DNA of 64,000 bases, taken from GCA-2687025 sp964473525 (GTDB lineage Bacteria > Poribacteria > WGA-4E > GCA-2687025). The notes below the pieces were generated by a model. It was not told the DNA's origin, did not search any database, and worked only from the letters and a program-made list of their open reading frames with translations. Positions 52,003 through 59,131 of this stretch are shown piece by piece. The translations under genes and the position numbers were made by a program. Location: NCBI GenBank assembly GCA_964473525.1, contig CAYYPK010000004.1, positions 124,001 through 188,000 on the forward strand. Direction: 5' to 3'. Within the stretch, counting starts at the first letter, position 1; the number at the start of each line of letters is the position of its first letter.

Positions 52003-52884
52003 TTAGGGAACTCCCTTCACTTTCAGAGAGCCCCATGTTGTCGTAAGCGCGTCTTCTGTCCGGACAGGCAACGTTCCTCCCGAGAACAACGTGTGGCCGT
52101 TGCCGGAGAGGTCTTCGTAGCGCGGCGCAGGGGCATCGAACCGCCAATGCGCAAGCGTGTCGGCGTCCGCTCGCAGGCCGCGGTCGGGGGCGAACAAGCG
52201 CTGGTCATACCGGAGCCCGCGTGAGATTCGCACGGACTCAATGCTCCCATCCCAAGAAGGCGTCTCATAGAACCGCGCCGGTAGAGGGATCCAACCGAGC
52301 CGCAACTCATCTACATCGACCCCTCCCACGGCAAATCGTGACGCCATGGCCCAGACGCGGAAGCACTCCACCAAGGCTCTCGAGCGGATCCGCTCGCCTT
52401 GGAAGTAGACGTTGTAACGCGTGGAATCAGCGAACTCGGCGGCCTCGAATGCTACGTGGGTCCACTCCTTAGTGCGGAGCGGGTTGGGATTCGGTACTCG
52501 AAAAGCAGTGCGGGCCCTACTCCGAGCGCATTGCCCCGTATCATCGCCTCGATATAATATGAAGTTGATCTCAAAGTCGTCATCGCCTTCGATGTCAGAA
52601 AATGTGGGCTCTAGGGCGATGTGATACGACCCGGGCTTTGCCAGCAAGGGCATCGCGTACATCCTGAACTCTTCACCTCCTCGTCGACGCTCTACCTCTG
52701 GGAAAGCGTTGAGATAGAACCAGCCCTCGACCGTCAATCCGCCCTCGGCGTTCGTGAAGTCCTCGTGGTGATCCACGTACAGATAGCCGCCCTCGGCCAT
52801 CTCTATCGCCGCAGGTGCCCGGGCAGTAACGACCATTAGTATGACGGCGACCATGCCACCGCGGCGCCACGTTATTGGCTTCAT
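52003..52884 (-). CDS. secreted LamG-domain protein with C-terminal TTW tail (LamG-3)
   Basis: The 293-residue protein has a signal peptide (MVAVILMVVTARAPA) and one LamG/concanavalin-like domain: LTVEGWFYLNAFPEVERR at about 45-62, EWTHVAFEAAEFADS, RYNVYFQGERI, SIESVRISRGLRYDQRLF and TLAHWRFDAPAPRYEDLSGNG, ending GHTLFSGG. It then has the tail VRTEDALTTTWGSLK, extended by VKGVP. LamG domains bind carbohydrates or other surface ligands. Its sequence is nearly the same as LamG-2 (53362-54234) at the DNA level. The ATG at 52884 gives the signal peptide; upstream sequence belongs to a TolB remnant. Confidence 0.8.
   Translation of the reverse strand: MKPITWRRGGMVAVILMVVTARAPAAIEMAEGGYLYVDHHEDFTNAEGGLTVEGWFYLNAFPEVERRRGGEEFRMYAMPLLAKPGSYHIALEPTFSDIEGDDDFEINFILYRGDDTGQCARSRARTAFRVPNPNPLRTKEWTHVAFEAAEFADSTRYNVYFQGERIRSRALVECFRVWAMASRFAVGGVDVDELRLGWIPLPARFYETPSWDGSIESVRISRGLRYDQRLFAPDRGLRADADTLAHWRFDAPAPRYEDLSGNGHTLFSGGTLPVRTEDALTTTWGSLKVKGVP
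52061..52884. repeat. near-identical duplication, partner at 53419-54234
   Basis: Most of LamG-3 matches LamG-2 with only scattered base changes and one short indel near 52690. The two copies share the start context and diverge only at the tail. This is a recent tandem duplication. Confidence 0.85.
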
Positions 52885-52899
52885 ATTGATTCTCGGCCG

Positions 52900-53145
52900 G
52901 CTGCGCTGGATTTCAGCAGGCCCATCAGGGGCTGCTGGTACACGGTCTCGTGCTGGACAACGGCCCACGTGGTCGCCGCTCCTGGACATTCTAGGGACAA
53001 GCGCCACTGCTCTACTCCCGATAGTGGATTCTTCCGCTCGCGCTTGGCGCCGCGGCATGCGCTACCAGCAGAATCCAGCGGAGCGGCCGTCGGAGGAAGG
53101 CTATCGAGTTCCGCGCCCTCGCGCCGCAGTGCCTTCTGATTCATC
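52900..53145 (-). pseudogene. collapsed TolB-like gene remnant retaining both ends
   Basis: The frame starts MNQKALRREG, matching the start of the TolB-like proteins at 54317-55412 and 57848-58948 (MNQKTLRREG, MNQKTPGRDG). It then departs at once and soon reaches GAATTWAVV, which corresponds to the GTTWAAL part of the tail. Almost the whole propeller is missing. DNA upstream of the ATG also matches the leader of the other TolB genes. It is best read as a duplicate that lost its middle by internal deletion. Confidence 0.6.
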
Positions 53146-53276
53146 GGACCCCGCAACAAGTGTGATGGCACGATGGAGGATGTCCCGTGCCGTGTCAAGG
53201 CCGGCGTACAGAAGTGGTGGCTCTCGATTTCCGTTTTAGGCATCCTCGTACTTGGCGCCGTGCGTCGTCGGTTGCT

Positions 53277-53352
53277 GCTCTTCTGGAGCCTCCACGTGCG
53301 CGCTGCCTGCGCCATGGCACGTCTCGCACCCTTCGCCGAGAGTACCGGGATG
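53277..53352 (-). pseudogene. fragment of the tetraheme cytochrome gene 3' region (copy 1)
   Basis: The minus strand encodes GCETCHGAGSAHVEAPEE, which matches GCETCHGAGSAHVGAPEE of the intact gene at 59132-60466, including one complete CxxCH motif (53314-53328). No other part of the cytochrome gene is present except a weakly matching stretch further downstream. Confidence 0.8.
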
Positions 53353-53361
53353 TGTGGCCCA

Positions 53362-54234
53362 TCAGTCCCCTTTCAGGCCGGCCCACGTGGTCACCAGCCG
53401 GCGGGCCGGGGAGACGGGCAATGTTCCTCCCGGGAACAACGTGTGGCCGTTGCCGGACAGGTCTTCGTAGCGCGGCGCAGGGGCATCGAACCGCCAATGC
53501 GCAAGCGTGTCGGCGTCCGCTCGCAGGTCGCGGTCGGGGGCGAACAAGCGCTGGTCATACCGGAGCCCGCGGGAGATTCGCACGGACTCAATGCTCCCAT
53601 CCCAAGAAGGCGTCTCATAGAGCCGCGCGGGTCGAGGGATCCAACCGAGCCGGAACTCATCTACATCGATCCCGCCCACGGCAAATCGTGACTCCATGGC
53701 CCAGACGCGGGAACACTCCACCAAGGTCCGCGAGGTGATCCGCTCGCCTTGGAAGTAGACGTTGTAACGCGTGGAATCAGCGAGCTCGGCGACTTCGAAT
53801 GCTACGTGGGTCCACTCCTTAGCGCGCAACGGGTTCGGATTCGGCACTCGAAAGGCGGTGCGGGCCCTACTCAAGGCGCATAGCCCCGTATCGTCTCCTC
53901 CATATAACGAGAAGTCGATCTCAAACTCGTCGTCGCCTTCGATGTCAGAAAATGTGGGCTCTAGGACGATGTGGTACGACCCGGGCTTTGCCAGCAAGGG
54001 CATCAAGTACCTCCTGCGGTCCTCACCTTCCCGTCGACGCTCTACCTCTGGGAACGCGTTGAGATAGAACCAGCCCTCGACCGTCAATCCGCCCTCGGCG
54101 TTGGTGAGGTCCTCGTGGTGCTCCGCGTACAGATAGCCGCCCTGGGCCATCTCTATCGCTGCGTCCGCCCTGTGCAACGCCACCACCAGCATCACGGCGA
54201 CCACGGCAATGCGACCCCAAGCCATTGGCTTCAT
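53362..54234 (-). CDS. secreted LamG-domain protein with C-terminal TTW tail (LamG-2)
   Basis: The 290-residue protein has the signal peptide IAVVAVMLVVALHRADA and the same LamG domain as its neighbour: LTVEGWFYLNAFPEVERR, EWTHVAFEVAELADS, RYNVYFQGERI, SIESVRISRGLRYDQRLF and HWRFDAPAPRYEDLSGNG. The tail is VSPARRLVTTWAGLKGD. The ATG at 54234 lies 82 bases after the frame-shifted TolB gene (54317-55412). Differences from LamG-3 cluster in the signal peptide, a loop near residue 60 and the tail. Role as a surface or secreted binding protein is inferred. Confidence 0.8.
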   Translation of the reverse strand: MKPMAWGRIAVVAVMLVVALHRADAAIEMAQGGYLYAEHHEDLTNAEGGLTVEGWFYLNAFPEVERRREGEDRRRYLMPLLAKPGSYHIVLEPTFSDIEGDDEFEIDFSLYGGDDTGLCALSRARTAFRVPNPNPLRAKEWTHVAFEVAELADSTRYNVYFQGERITSRTLVECSRVWAMESRFAVGGIDVDEFRLGWIPRPARLYETPSWDGSIESVRISRGLRYDQRLFAPDRDLRADADTLAHWRFDAPAPRYEDLSGNGHTLFPGGTLPVSPARRLVTTWAGLKGD

Positions 54235-54316
54235 GCTGATACCCCATCCATCTGCGCCACGCTCCCGCCATCCCTTACGATCAGTACCGTGGCTAACACA
54301 GCGGCCCTACCGTCCC

Positions 54317-55412
54317 TCATCGCCCGTCGTCCGACCTTAGCGACCCCCACGTCGTCACCATCTTGCCCTCCGGCGACACGGTGTAGGGACGTGGGTCGAA
54401 CCAATCCGGCGTGACGGACACGTCGTCGTCAGTTAGCGCAACGGCCTGATTGGCCTGGATGTCATAGACATGGATGTTGCCGTTCCACCAGGGGCCGCGC
54501 GTGCGGCTTCCCGTCCGGGGACCACGTCGGCTCGTACTTGTCGCCTGGCGTCTGCGTCAGGATTCTTGGTTCTCCGCCGCCCGTGTGGGCCATGCCTATC
54601 TGGAATGGCGGCGGAGCCGGCGGCGGTCCAGCAGCCCCACGATTGAAGTCTCGGACCGTGCGTTGGTGCGAGAACGCTATCCATTTGCCGTTTCGCGACC
54701 AGGCAGGGAAGATGTAAACGTCCCGCCACGGATCCGGATCTACAAGGACATTGGGTAGCTCCGGGTCGAATCCCTTGAGCTCACTGCCAAAGACGCGGCG
54801 CCTATTCGCGCCATCGGCATCCATGACCCAGATGTGATCCGTGCGCCTCACCGCCGCCGCGTACGCGATCCGTCGACCATCCGGGGACCATGCCGGCATC
54901 CGGTTCGCCTCGTCCGGCCGGTTCGTCAGATTCCGCAGGTGAGTGCCATCGACGTTGATCACGTGGATGTCGCTGCCCTGCTCCACCGCGTCCACTGGGG
55001 GTAGTCTGTATTGGAACGCAATGGACTCCCCGGTCGGAGACCACGCGGGCCGGCTGATATCTCCGGGCAACACCAGCAGGAACCTACGACGTGCCCCATT
55101 GGCGTTGGCGATATACAGGCCGTCCGATGTCACGAAGGCGAACTTGCGGCCGTCGGGGGACCATGTCGGCCGCCCGCCCTCGACAATGAAGGTCGCGTCC
55201 GTGCCGTCGGTATTCATCGTCCAGATCCCCGTGTCGGCACGCGCGGACTTGAACGCGATCTTCGCTCGTTCCGGCGCCTGTGCGAAGGCCCCCACCTGCC
55301 ATATCAGGATGTGGGCCAATGGCAGGAGCAGCATCCAGCGGAGCGGCCTTCGGAGGAAGGCCATCGGCCTCCGCGCGCCCTCGCCCTCGCGCCGCAGTGT
55401 CTTCTGATTCAT
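54317..55412 (-). pseudogene. secreted TolB-like propeller gene broken by a 17-bp deletion (TolB-B)
   Basis: The first frame, from ATG 55412, carries the TolB-like propeller: MNQKTLRREG, then PTWSPDGRKFAFV, PAWSPTGESIAF, PAWSPDGRRIAYA and PAWSRNGKWIAFS. Near 54505 it leaves the frame used by its paralogue at 57848-58948. Aligned by eye, 17 bases present in that gene (GATAGGCGATCCGCGTC) are missing here, which shifts the frame. The last part, including VSPEGKMVTTWGSLR, is still readable in the other frame down to 54317. As it stands the protein ends in unrelated residues at 54462 and lacks the tail. Confidence 0.75.
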
Positions 55413-55432
55413 CGGGCCCTCACAACAAGTGT
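54317..55432. repeat. duplicated TolB block, partner at 57848-58968
   Basis: This block and the TolB-A block are highly similar over the gene and about 20 bases of leader, differing by base changes, a few in-frame indels and the 17-bp deletion. Confidence 0.8.
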
Positions 55433-55540
55433 GATGGCAGGATAAGGGATTCCTGATGCCCTGTCAAGGACGATGTGCCAAAATTGTGGTGTTCGGCCTC
55501 AGTTCTGGCATTCTCGCACTTGGTACCCCTGTGTCATCGG

Positions 55541-55620
55541 ATGCGGCTCTTCTGGAGCCTCCACGCGCGCGCTGCCCGCGCCCTGGCACGTCTCGCACCC
55601 TTCGCCGAGAGTACCGGGGT
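55541..55620 (-). pseudogene. fragment of the tetraheme cytochrome gene 3' region (copy 2)
   Basis: The same cytochrome segment as copy 1, reading GCETCQGAGSARVEA. The heme-ligand His codon has become Gln (CETCQ at 55583-55597), so the motif is dead. Confidence 0.75.
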
Positions 55621-55628
55621 GTGGTCCA

Positions 55629-56480
55629 TCAGTTCGCTTTCAGGCCGGCCCACGTCGTCCCCAGCTTACCGGCCGGCGAGACCGGCAGTGTTCCGGCCGA
55701 AAACAGTGTGTGACCGTTCCCAGATTCGTCCTCGTAGGTGGCTGCGGGGCCTCCAAACCGCCAGAGAGCCACCGTCGTCCTGTCGACGCGAAGCTCACGC
55801 TCCGGCGCGAAAAGAACAGCGCCGCGGTAGCGTATGCCTCTAGATACGCGCATCGTGTCGATGCTGCCCGCCCACGTATCGAGGTTCTCCTTAGGCAAGC
55901 AGGGCCAACGCGCCGCCTCGGCTGCCCCCATTCCACCGACCATAAAGCGCGAGTTCCATTCGCCGACATCGACCTCGGGAACATCGGGCGAGGACATCAA
56001 CACGCCGTCCAGATATAGAGCCCAGTTCGGGTTTGGCGGTGGCTGCAACGACAGCGCCACGTGCACCCAGACACCGGTGACGAACGGGTTCGGGTCAGGG
56101 ATCTCTCTCCGCGCGTGGCCAGCAAGCAGGCCACAGTGCACATGTCCGTCGAGCATATCGCCGGGCGGGTAAGTGATCGCTACAAGCTGGACATATGGAG
56201 GGACATCGCCAAGTGCAGGGAAGCCGGGTCTCCCGCGCAAGTCTACGCCATAGGATCCGGGCTTCGTGAAGAGGGGCATCACGTCGTGCTCGGCGGGATG
56301 CTCCTCTAGGTGAAACCACCCTTCAACGGTGATCCCGTCCGCAATCCCAACGAGGTCTGCATGATGCTCCGCGTACAGGTAGCCATCCGCGGCGATCTGG
56401 AGCGCGGCGTCCGACGATGTGGCAACACATAGCGCGAGCAACGCCACGCTCAGCATCCTGGACACACAGGGCGAGTACAT
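55629..56480 (-). CDS. secreted LamG-domain protein with C-terminal TTW tail (LamG-1)
   Basis: The 283-residue protein has the signal peptide MLSVALLALCVATSSDA and a LamG domain: ITVEGWFHLEEHPAEHD, VWVHVALSLQPPPNPNW, LYLDGVLMSS, SIDTMRVSRGIRYRGAVLF and ALWRFGGPAATYEDESGNG, followed by GHTLFSAG and the tail VSPAGKLGTTWAGLKAN. It is clearly related to LamG-2 and LamG-3 but much more diverged, so the duplication is older. I start it at 56480; the longer frame to 56690 consists of TolB leader and cytochrome remnant sequence. Confidence 0.8.
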   Translation of the reverse strand: MYSPCVSRMLSVALLALCVATSSDAALQIAADGYLYAEHHADLVGIADGITVEGWFHLEEHPAEHDVMPLFTKPGSYGVDLRGRPGFPALGDVPPYVQLVAITYPPGDMLDGHVHCGLLAGHARREIPDPNPFVTGVWVHVALSLQPPPNPNWALYLDGVLMSSPDVPEVDVGEWNSRFMVGGMGAAEAARWPCLPKENLDTWAGSIDTMRVSRGIRYRGAVLFAPERELRVDRTTVALWRFGGPAATYEDESGNGHTLFSAGTLPVSPAGKLGTTWAGLKAN

Positions 56481-56484
56481 CTTT

Positions 56485-56650
56485 CTTCTCCATGGAGGGC
56501 GAGACTTCCCGCCAGCAGCTGCTGCGCCGAAACGCCGAGCTCGCGTCGCTAGTGTGACGCGACCCGTAGCGCCGCGCGTTCCCGTATGGGGCCGCGACCT
56601 CTCGAACGTGCGGGCCGCCGGCGCCATGGCACGCCTCGCAGCCACGATGC
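56485..56650 (-). pseudogene. fragment of the tetraheme cytochrome gene 3' region (copy 3, longest)
   Basis: The minus strand reads GCEACHGAGGPHVREVAAPY, then GSRHTSDASSAFRRSSCWRE. It lines up with GCETCHGAGSAHVGAPEEPY and GSCHTTDASPRFERDTYWRA at the C-terminus of the cytochrome. One CxxCH remains (56626-56640) and the last CGSCH has become YGSRH. It thus covers about the last 55 codons of the cytochrome gene. Confidence 0.8.
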
Positions 56651-56739
56651 GTGCCATGGCGTCGAGGGCAGCATGTCTCTGGCAGGTCACGGTCGTCTCC
56701 TCGCCAGGGCGACTCGGACCTTACTAGCACGCACGTGCA

Positions 56740-57798
56740 TCAGCTCCCTTTCAGGGCGGCCCACGTCGTTCCCAGCTTGCCTACTGGGGATACCTCATAG
56801 GGAATGGGACTGAACCAAGCGGGCTTCCGAGACTCGCCGTCGTCCGTCAGCGCAACGTCGGTACCCGAGGCGATGTCATAGACGCGGAGGTCATAGACCC
56901 AGGGAGCATCTGGATCTGGGTCTACCTGGCCCGTCGCGTACACGAACTGGCTCCCGTCGGGCGACCAGTCGGGATCGTACTTGTTCGTCGGTGAGTGCGT
57001 TACCGCGACCGGGTCGCCTCCATCCGCGTCGACGACCGCTATCTGAACCGGCGCGGCTGGGACAAGGTTGAGCTCCGGCCATGGGGTGAACACGAGCTGC
57101 TGATACGCAAAAGCGATGCGCCGACCACTGGGCGACCATGTCGGGTCGTGGCAGAAGTCCATCGCGAAGGCTGCGGTGTCGAGCACCTCGACTTCTTCGG
57201 GGCCTGTCCCGTACGCGCGCCCGACGATGTGCTGGAGGTCGCCTCCGTCGGGGGCCACGGTCCAAATGCCTTCCGACCACTTGGGGTTGGCGACGAAGGC
57301 AATCCGACTCCCGTCCGGCGACCAGGCAGGAGTGCGGTTGTAGGCCTTGGGGTTGTTCGTCACGTTGCGGGCCCCGGTGCCGTCAGGTCGGATCGTGTAG
57401 ATGTCCCTGCCCTGCGTCACACCGTCCACCGCGGGCAGCCTGTATTCGAACGCGATGCGTGTGCCGTCGGGCGACCAGGAGGGAGCCCGCATGAGTCCAG
57501 GCATCACGTGCACCTGCCTCAAGCGCGTACCGCCAGTGTCGACGACGCGGAGTATACCCAGGTGCACGAACGCGATCTTCGACCCGTTTGGTGAACAGGC
57601 GGGATCCCGTCCGGTGGCCACGAACTCGGGGTTCTCACCGTTGGCGCCCATCGTCCAGATCCCGCCAGGGTCGGCCGAACACCAGCAGGCGATTCTCTGA
57701 CCTGCGGGGGCCTGCCCGATGGAGATTCCCGCACACAGCAGCATTGGCCCCACGATGAGCGCCACGGAGCGTTGGGCAGGATGTCGTTGGCAGGTCAC
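56740..57798 (-). CDS. secreted TolB-like beta-propeller protein with C-terminal TTW tail (TolB-C)
   Basis: The 352-residue protein has a signal peptide (SVALIVGPMLLCAGISIGQA) and TolB-type blades, each with an (A/S)WSPDG core: GIWTMGANGENPEFV, PSWSPDGTRIAFEY, PAWSPDGSRIAFV, PTWSPSGRRIAFAY and PDWSPDGSQFVYA. A WFSPIPYE segment leads to the tail VSPVGKLGTTWAALKGS. Such propellers usually mediate protein contacts. The start is a GTG at 57798 with GAGGAG upstream. It is 49 bases after the TolB-A stop; both are read in the same direction and probably cotranscribed. Confidence 0.82.
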   Translation of the reverse strand: MTCQRHPAQRSVALIVGPMLLCAGISIGQAPAGQRIACWCSADPGGIWTMGANGENPEFVATGRDPACSPNGSKIAFVHLGILRVVDTGGTRLRQVHVMPGLMRAPSWSPDGTRIAFEYRLPAVDGVTQGRDIYTIRPDGTGARNVTNNPKAYNRTPAWSPDGSRIAFVANPKWSEGIWTVAPDGGDLQHIVGRAYGTGPEEVEVLDTAAFAMDFCHDPTWSPSGRRIAFAYQQLVFTPWPELNLVPAAPVQIAVVDADGGDPVAVTHSPTNKYDPDWSPDGSQFVYATGQVDPDPDAPWVYDLRVYDIASGTDVALTDDGESRKPAWFSPIPYEVSPVGKLGTTWAALKGS

Positions 57799-57847
57799 GG
57801 CCGTCTCCTCGCCAGGGCGACTCGGACCTCACTAGTAGGCGCGCCCA

Positions 57848-58948
57848 TCAGTTCCCTTTCAGGGCGGCCCATGTGGTCCCCAGCTTGCCCACTGGCGACA
57901 CAGCGTGGGGCTGTGGGTCGAACCAAGCTGGAGTAACGGACACGTCGTCGTCAGTTAGCGCAACGGCCTGGTTGACCTGGATGTCATAGACGTGGATGTT
58001 GCCATTCCACCAGGGGTCGCGCGTGCGGCTTCGATAGGCGATCCGCGTCCCGTCCGGGGACCACGCCGGCTCGTACTTGTCGCCTGGCGTCTGCGTCACG
58101 ATTCTTGGTTCTCCGCCACCCGCATGGACCATGCCTATCTGGAATGGCGGCAACGCCGCCTCTCCGGCTACAGGATCGAACGGCAGGCGCAGGCGTCGGT
58201 GCGAGAACGCTATCCACTTGCCGTTCCGCGACCAGGCTGGGTGGTCGTAGGAGTCGAGCCACGGATCCGGGTCTATGAGGGCATTGGGCCGCTCCGGGTC
58301 CACACCCTTGAGTTCACTGCCGACGACGCGGCGGCTGTTCGCCCCGTCGGCATCCATCACCCAGATGTGGTTGGTGTGCCTCACCGCCGCCGCGTAGGCA
58401 ATCTGGTGGCCATCAGGGGACCACGCCGGCATCCTGTTGGCCTCGTCTGGTCGGTTCGTCAGGTTCCGCAGGTGAGTGCCATCGACATTGACCACGTAGA
58501 TGTCGCTGTCCCCACCGTGCCCGTCCAAGAACGGCGTCGGGAAGTACCCAAACGCGATGGACTCCCCGGTCGGGGACCAGGCGGGTCGGAAAATGATCCC
58601 CGGCAACACTAGCAGGAACTTCCGACGTGTCCCATTCGCGTTGACGATGTGCAGGCCGTCCGTGGCCACGAAGGCGAATTTCCGCCCGTCGGGAGACCAT
58701 GTCGGCCGCCCGCCCTCGACAATGAAGGTCGCGTCCGTGCCGTCGGTATTCATCGTCCAGATCCCCGTGTCGGCACGCGCGGACATGAACGCGATCTTCG
58801 CTCGTAGCGGCGCCTGCGCGGAGGCGCCCATCGACCACGTCAGAATCTGGGCTAATGACAGGAGCAGAATCCAGCGGAGCGGTCTTCGGAGGAAGGCCAT
58901 CGGCCTCCGCGCGCCCTCGCCATCGCGCCCCGGCGTCTTCTGATTCAT
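57848..58948 (-). CDS. secreted TolB-like beta-propeller protein with C-terminal TTW tail (TolB-A)
   Basis: This 366-residue protein is the intact reference copy for TolB-B. After a positively charged N-terminus (MNQKTPGRDGEG) comes the signal helix WILLLSLAQILTWSMGASAQA. Blades contain PTWSPDGRKFAFV, PAWSPTGESIAFGY, PAWSPDGHQIAYA, PAWSRNGKWIAFS and PAWSPDGTRIAYR. The last blade ends DDDVSVTPAWFDPQPHA and the tail VSPVGKLGTTWAALKGN. The ATG at 58948 follows GAGG; an internal ATG at 58900 is the alternative start and would still keep the signal helix. It lies 183 bases downstream of the tetraheme cytochrome gene. Confidence 0.84.
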   Translation of the reverse strand: MNQKTPGRDGEGARRPMAFLRRPLRWILLLSLAQILTWSMGASAQAPLRAKIAFMSARADTGIWTMNTDGTDATFIVEGGRPTWSPDGRKFAFVATDGLHIVNANGTRRKFLLVLPGIIFRPAWSPTGESIAFGYFPTPFLDGHGGDSDIYVVNVDGTHLRNLTNRPDEANRMPAWSPDGHQIAYAAAVRHTNHIWVMDADGANSRRVVGSELKGVDPERPNALIDPDPWLDSYDHPAWSRNGKWIAFSHRRLRLPFDPVAGEAALPPFQIGMVHAGGGEPRIVTQTPGDKYEPAWSPDGTRIAYRSRTRDPWWNGNIHVYDIQVNQAVALTDDDVSVTPAWFDPQPHAVSPVGKLGTTWAALKGN

Positions 58949-59131
58949 CGGAACCTCGCTACAATTGTGATGGCAGAATAGCGGCTTGTACGCGTCGTGT
59001 CAAGGCCAACATATAGAATGTGGTGAATCGCGATTCCCGGCCTGGGCATCCTCGTGCTTGGCGCCGTGACGTACATGGGGCGAAGGCCGGCTCCTCGCGT
59101 CGACACCTCGGCGCGCGGTTTTCAGGCCTGC

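Noticed and set aside
56480..56690. N-terminal extension of LamG-1 starting MTCQRHAALD
   Set aside because: It consists of copied TolB leader and a cytochrome remnant; the signal peptide begins at 56480.
52003..58948. The TTW tail as a known sorting signal (LPXTG, PEP-CTERM, GlyGly-CTERM or type 9 secretion domain)
   Set aside because: It has no transmembrane stretch with a basic end, no cleavage motif of those classes, and is much shorter than type 9 domains.
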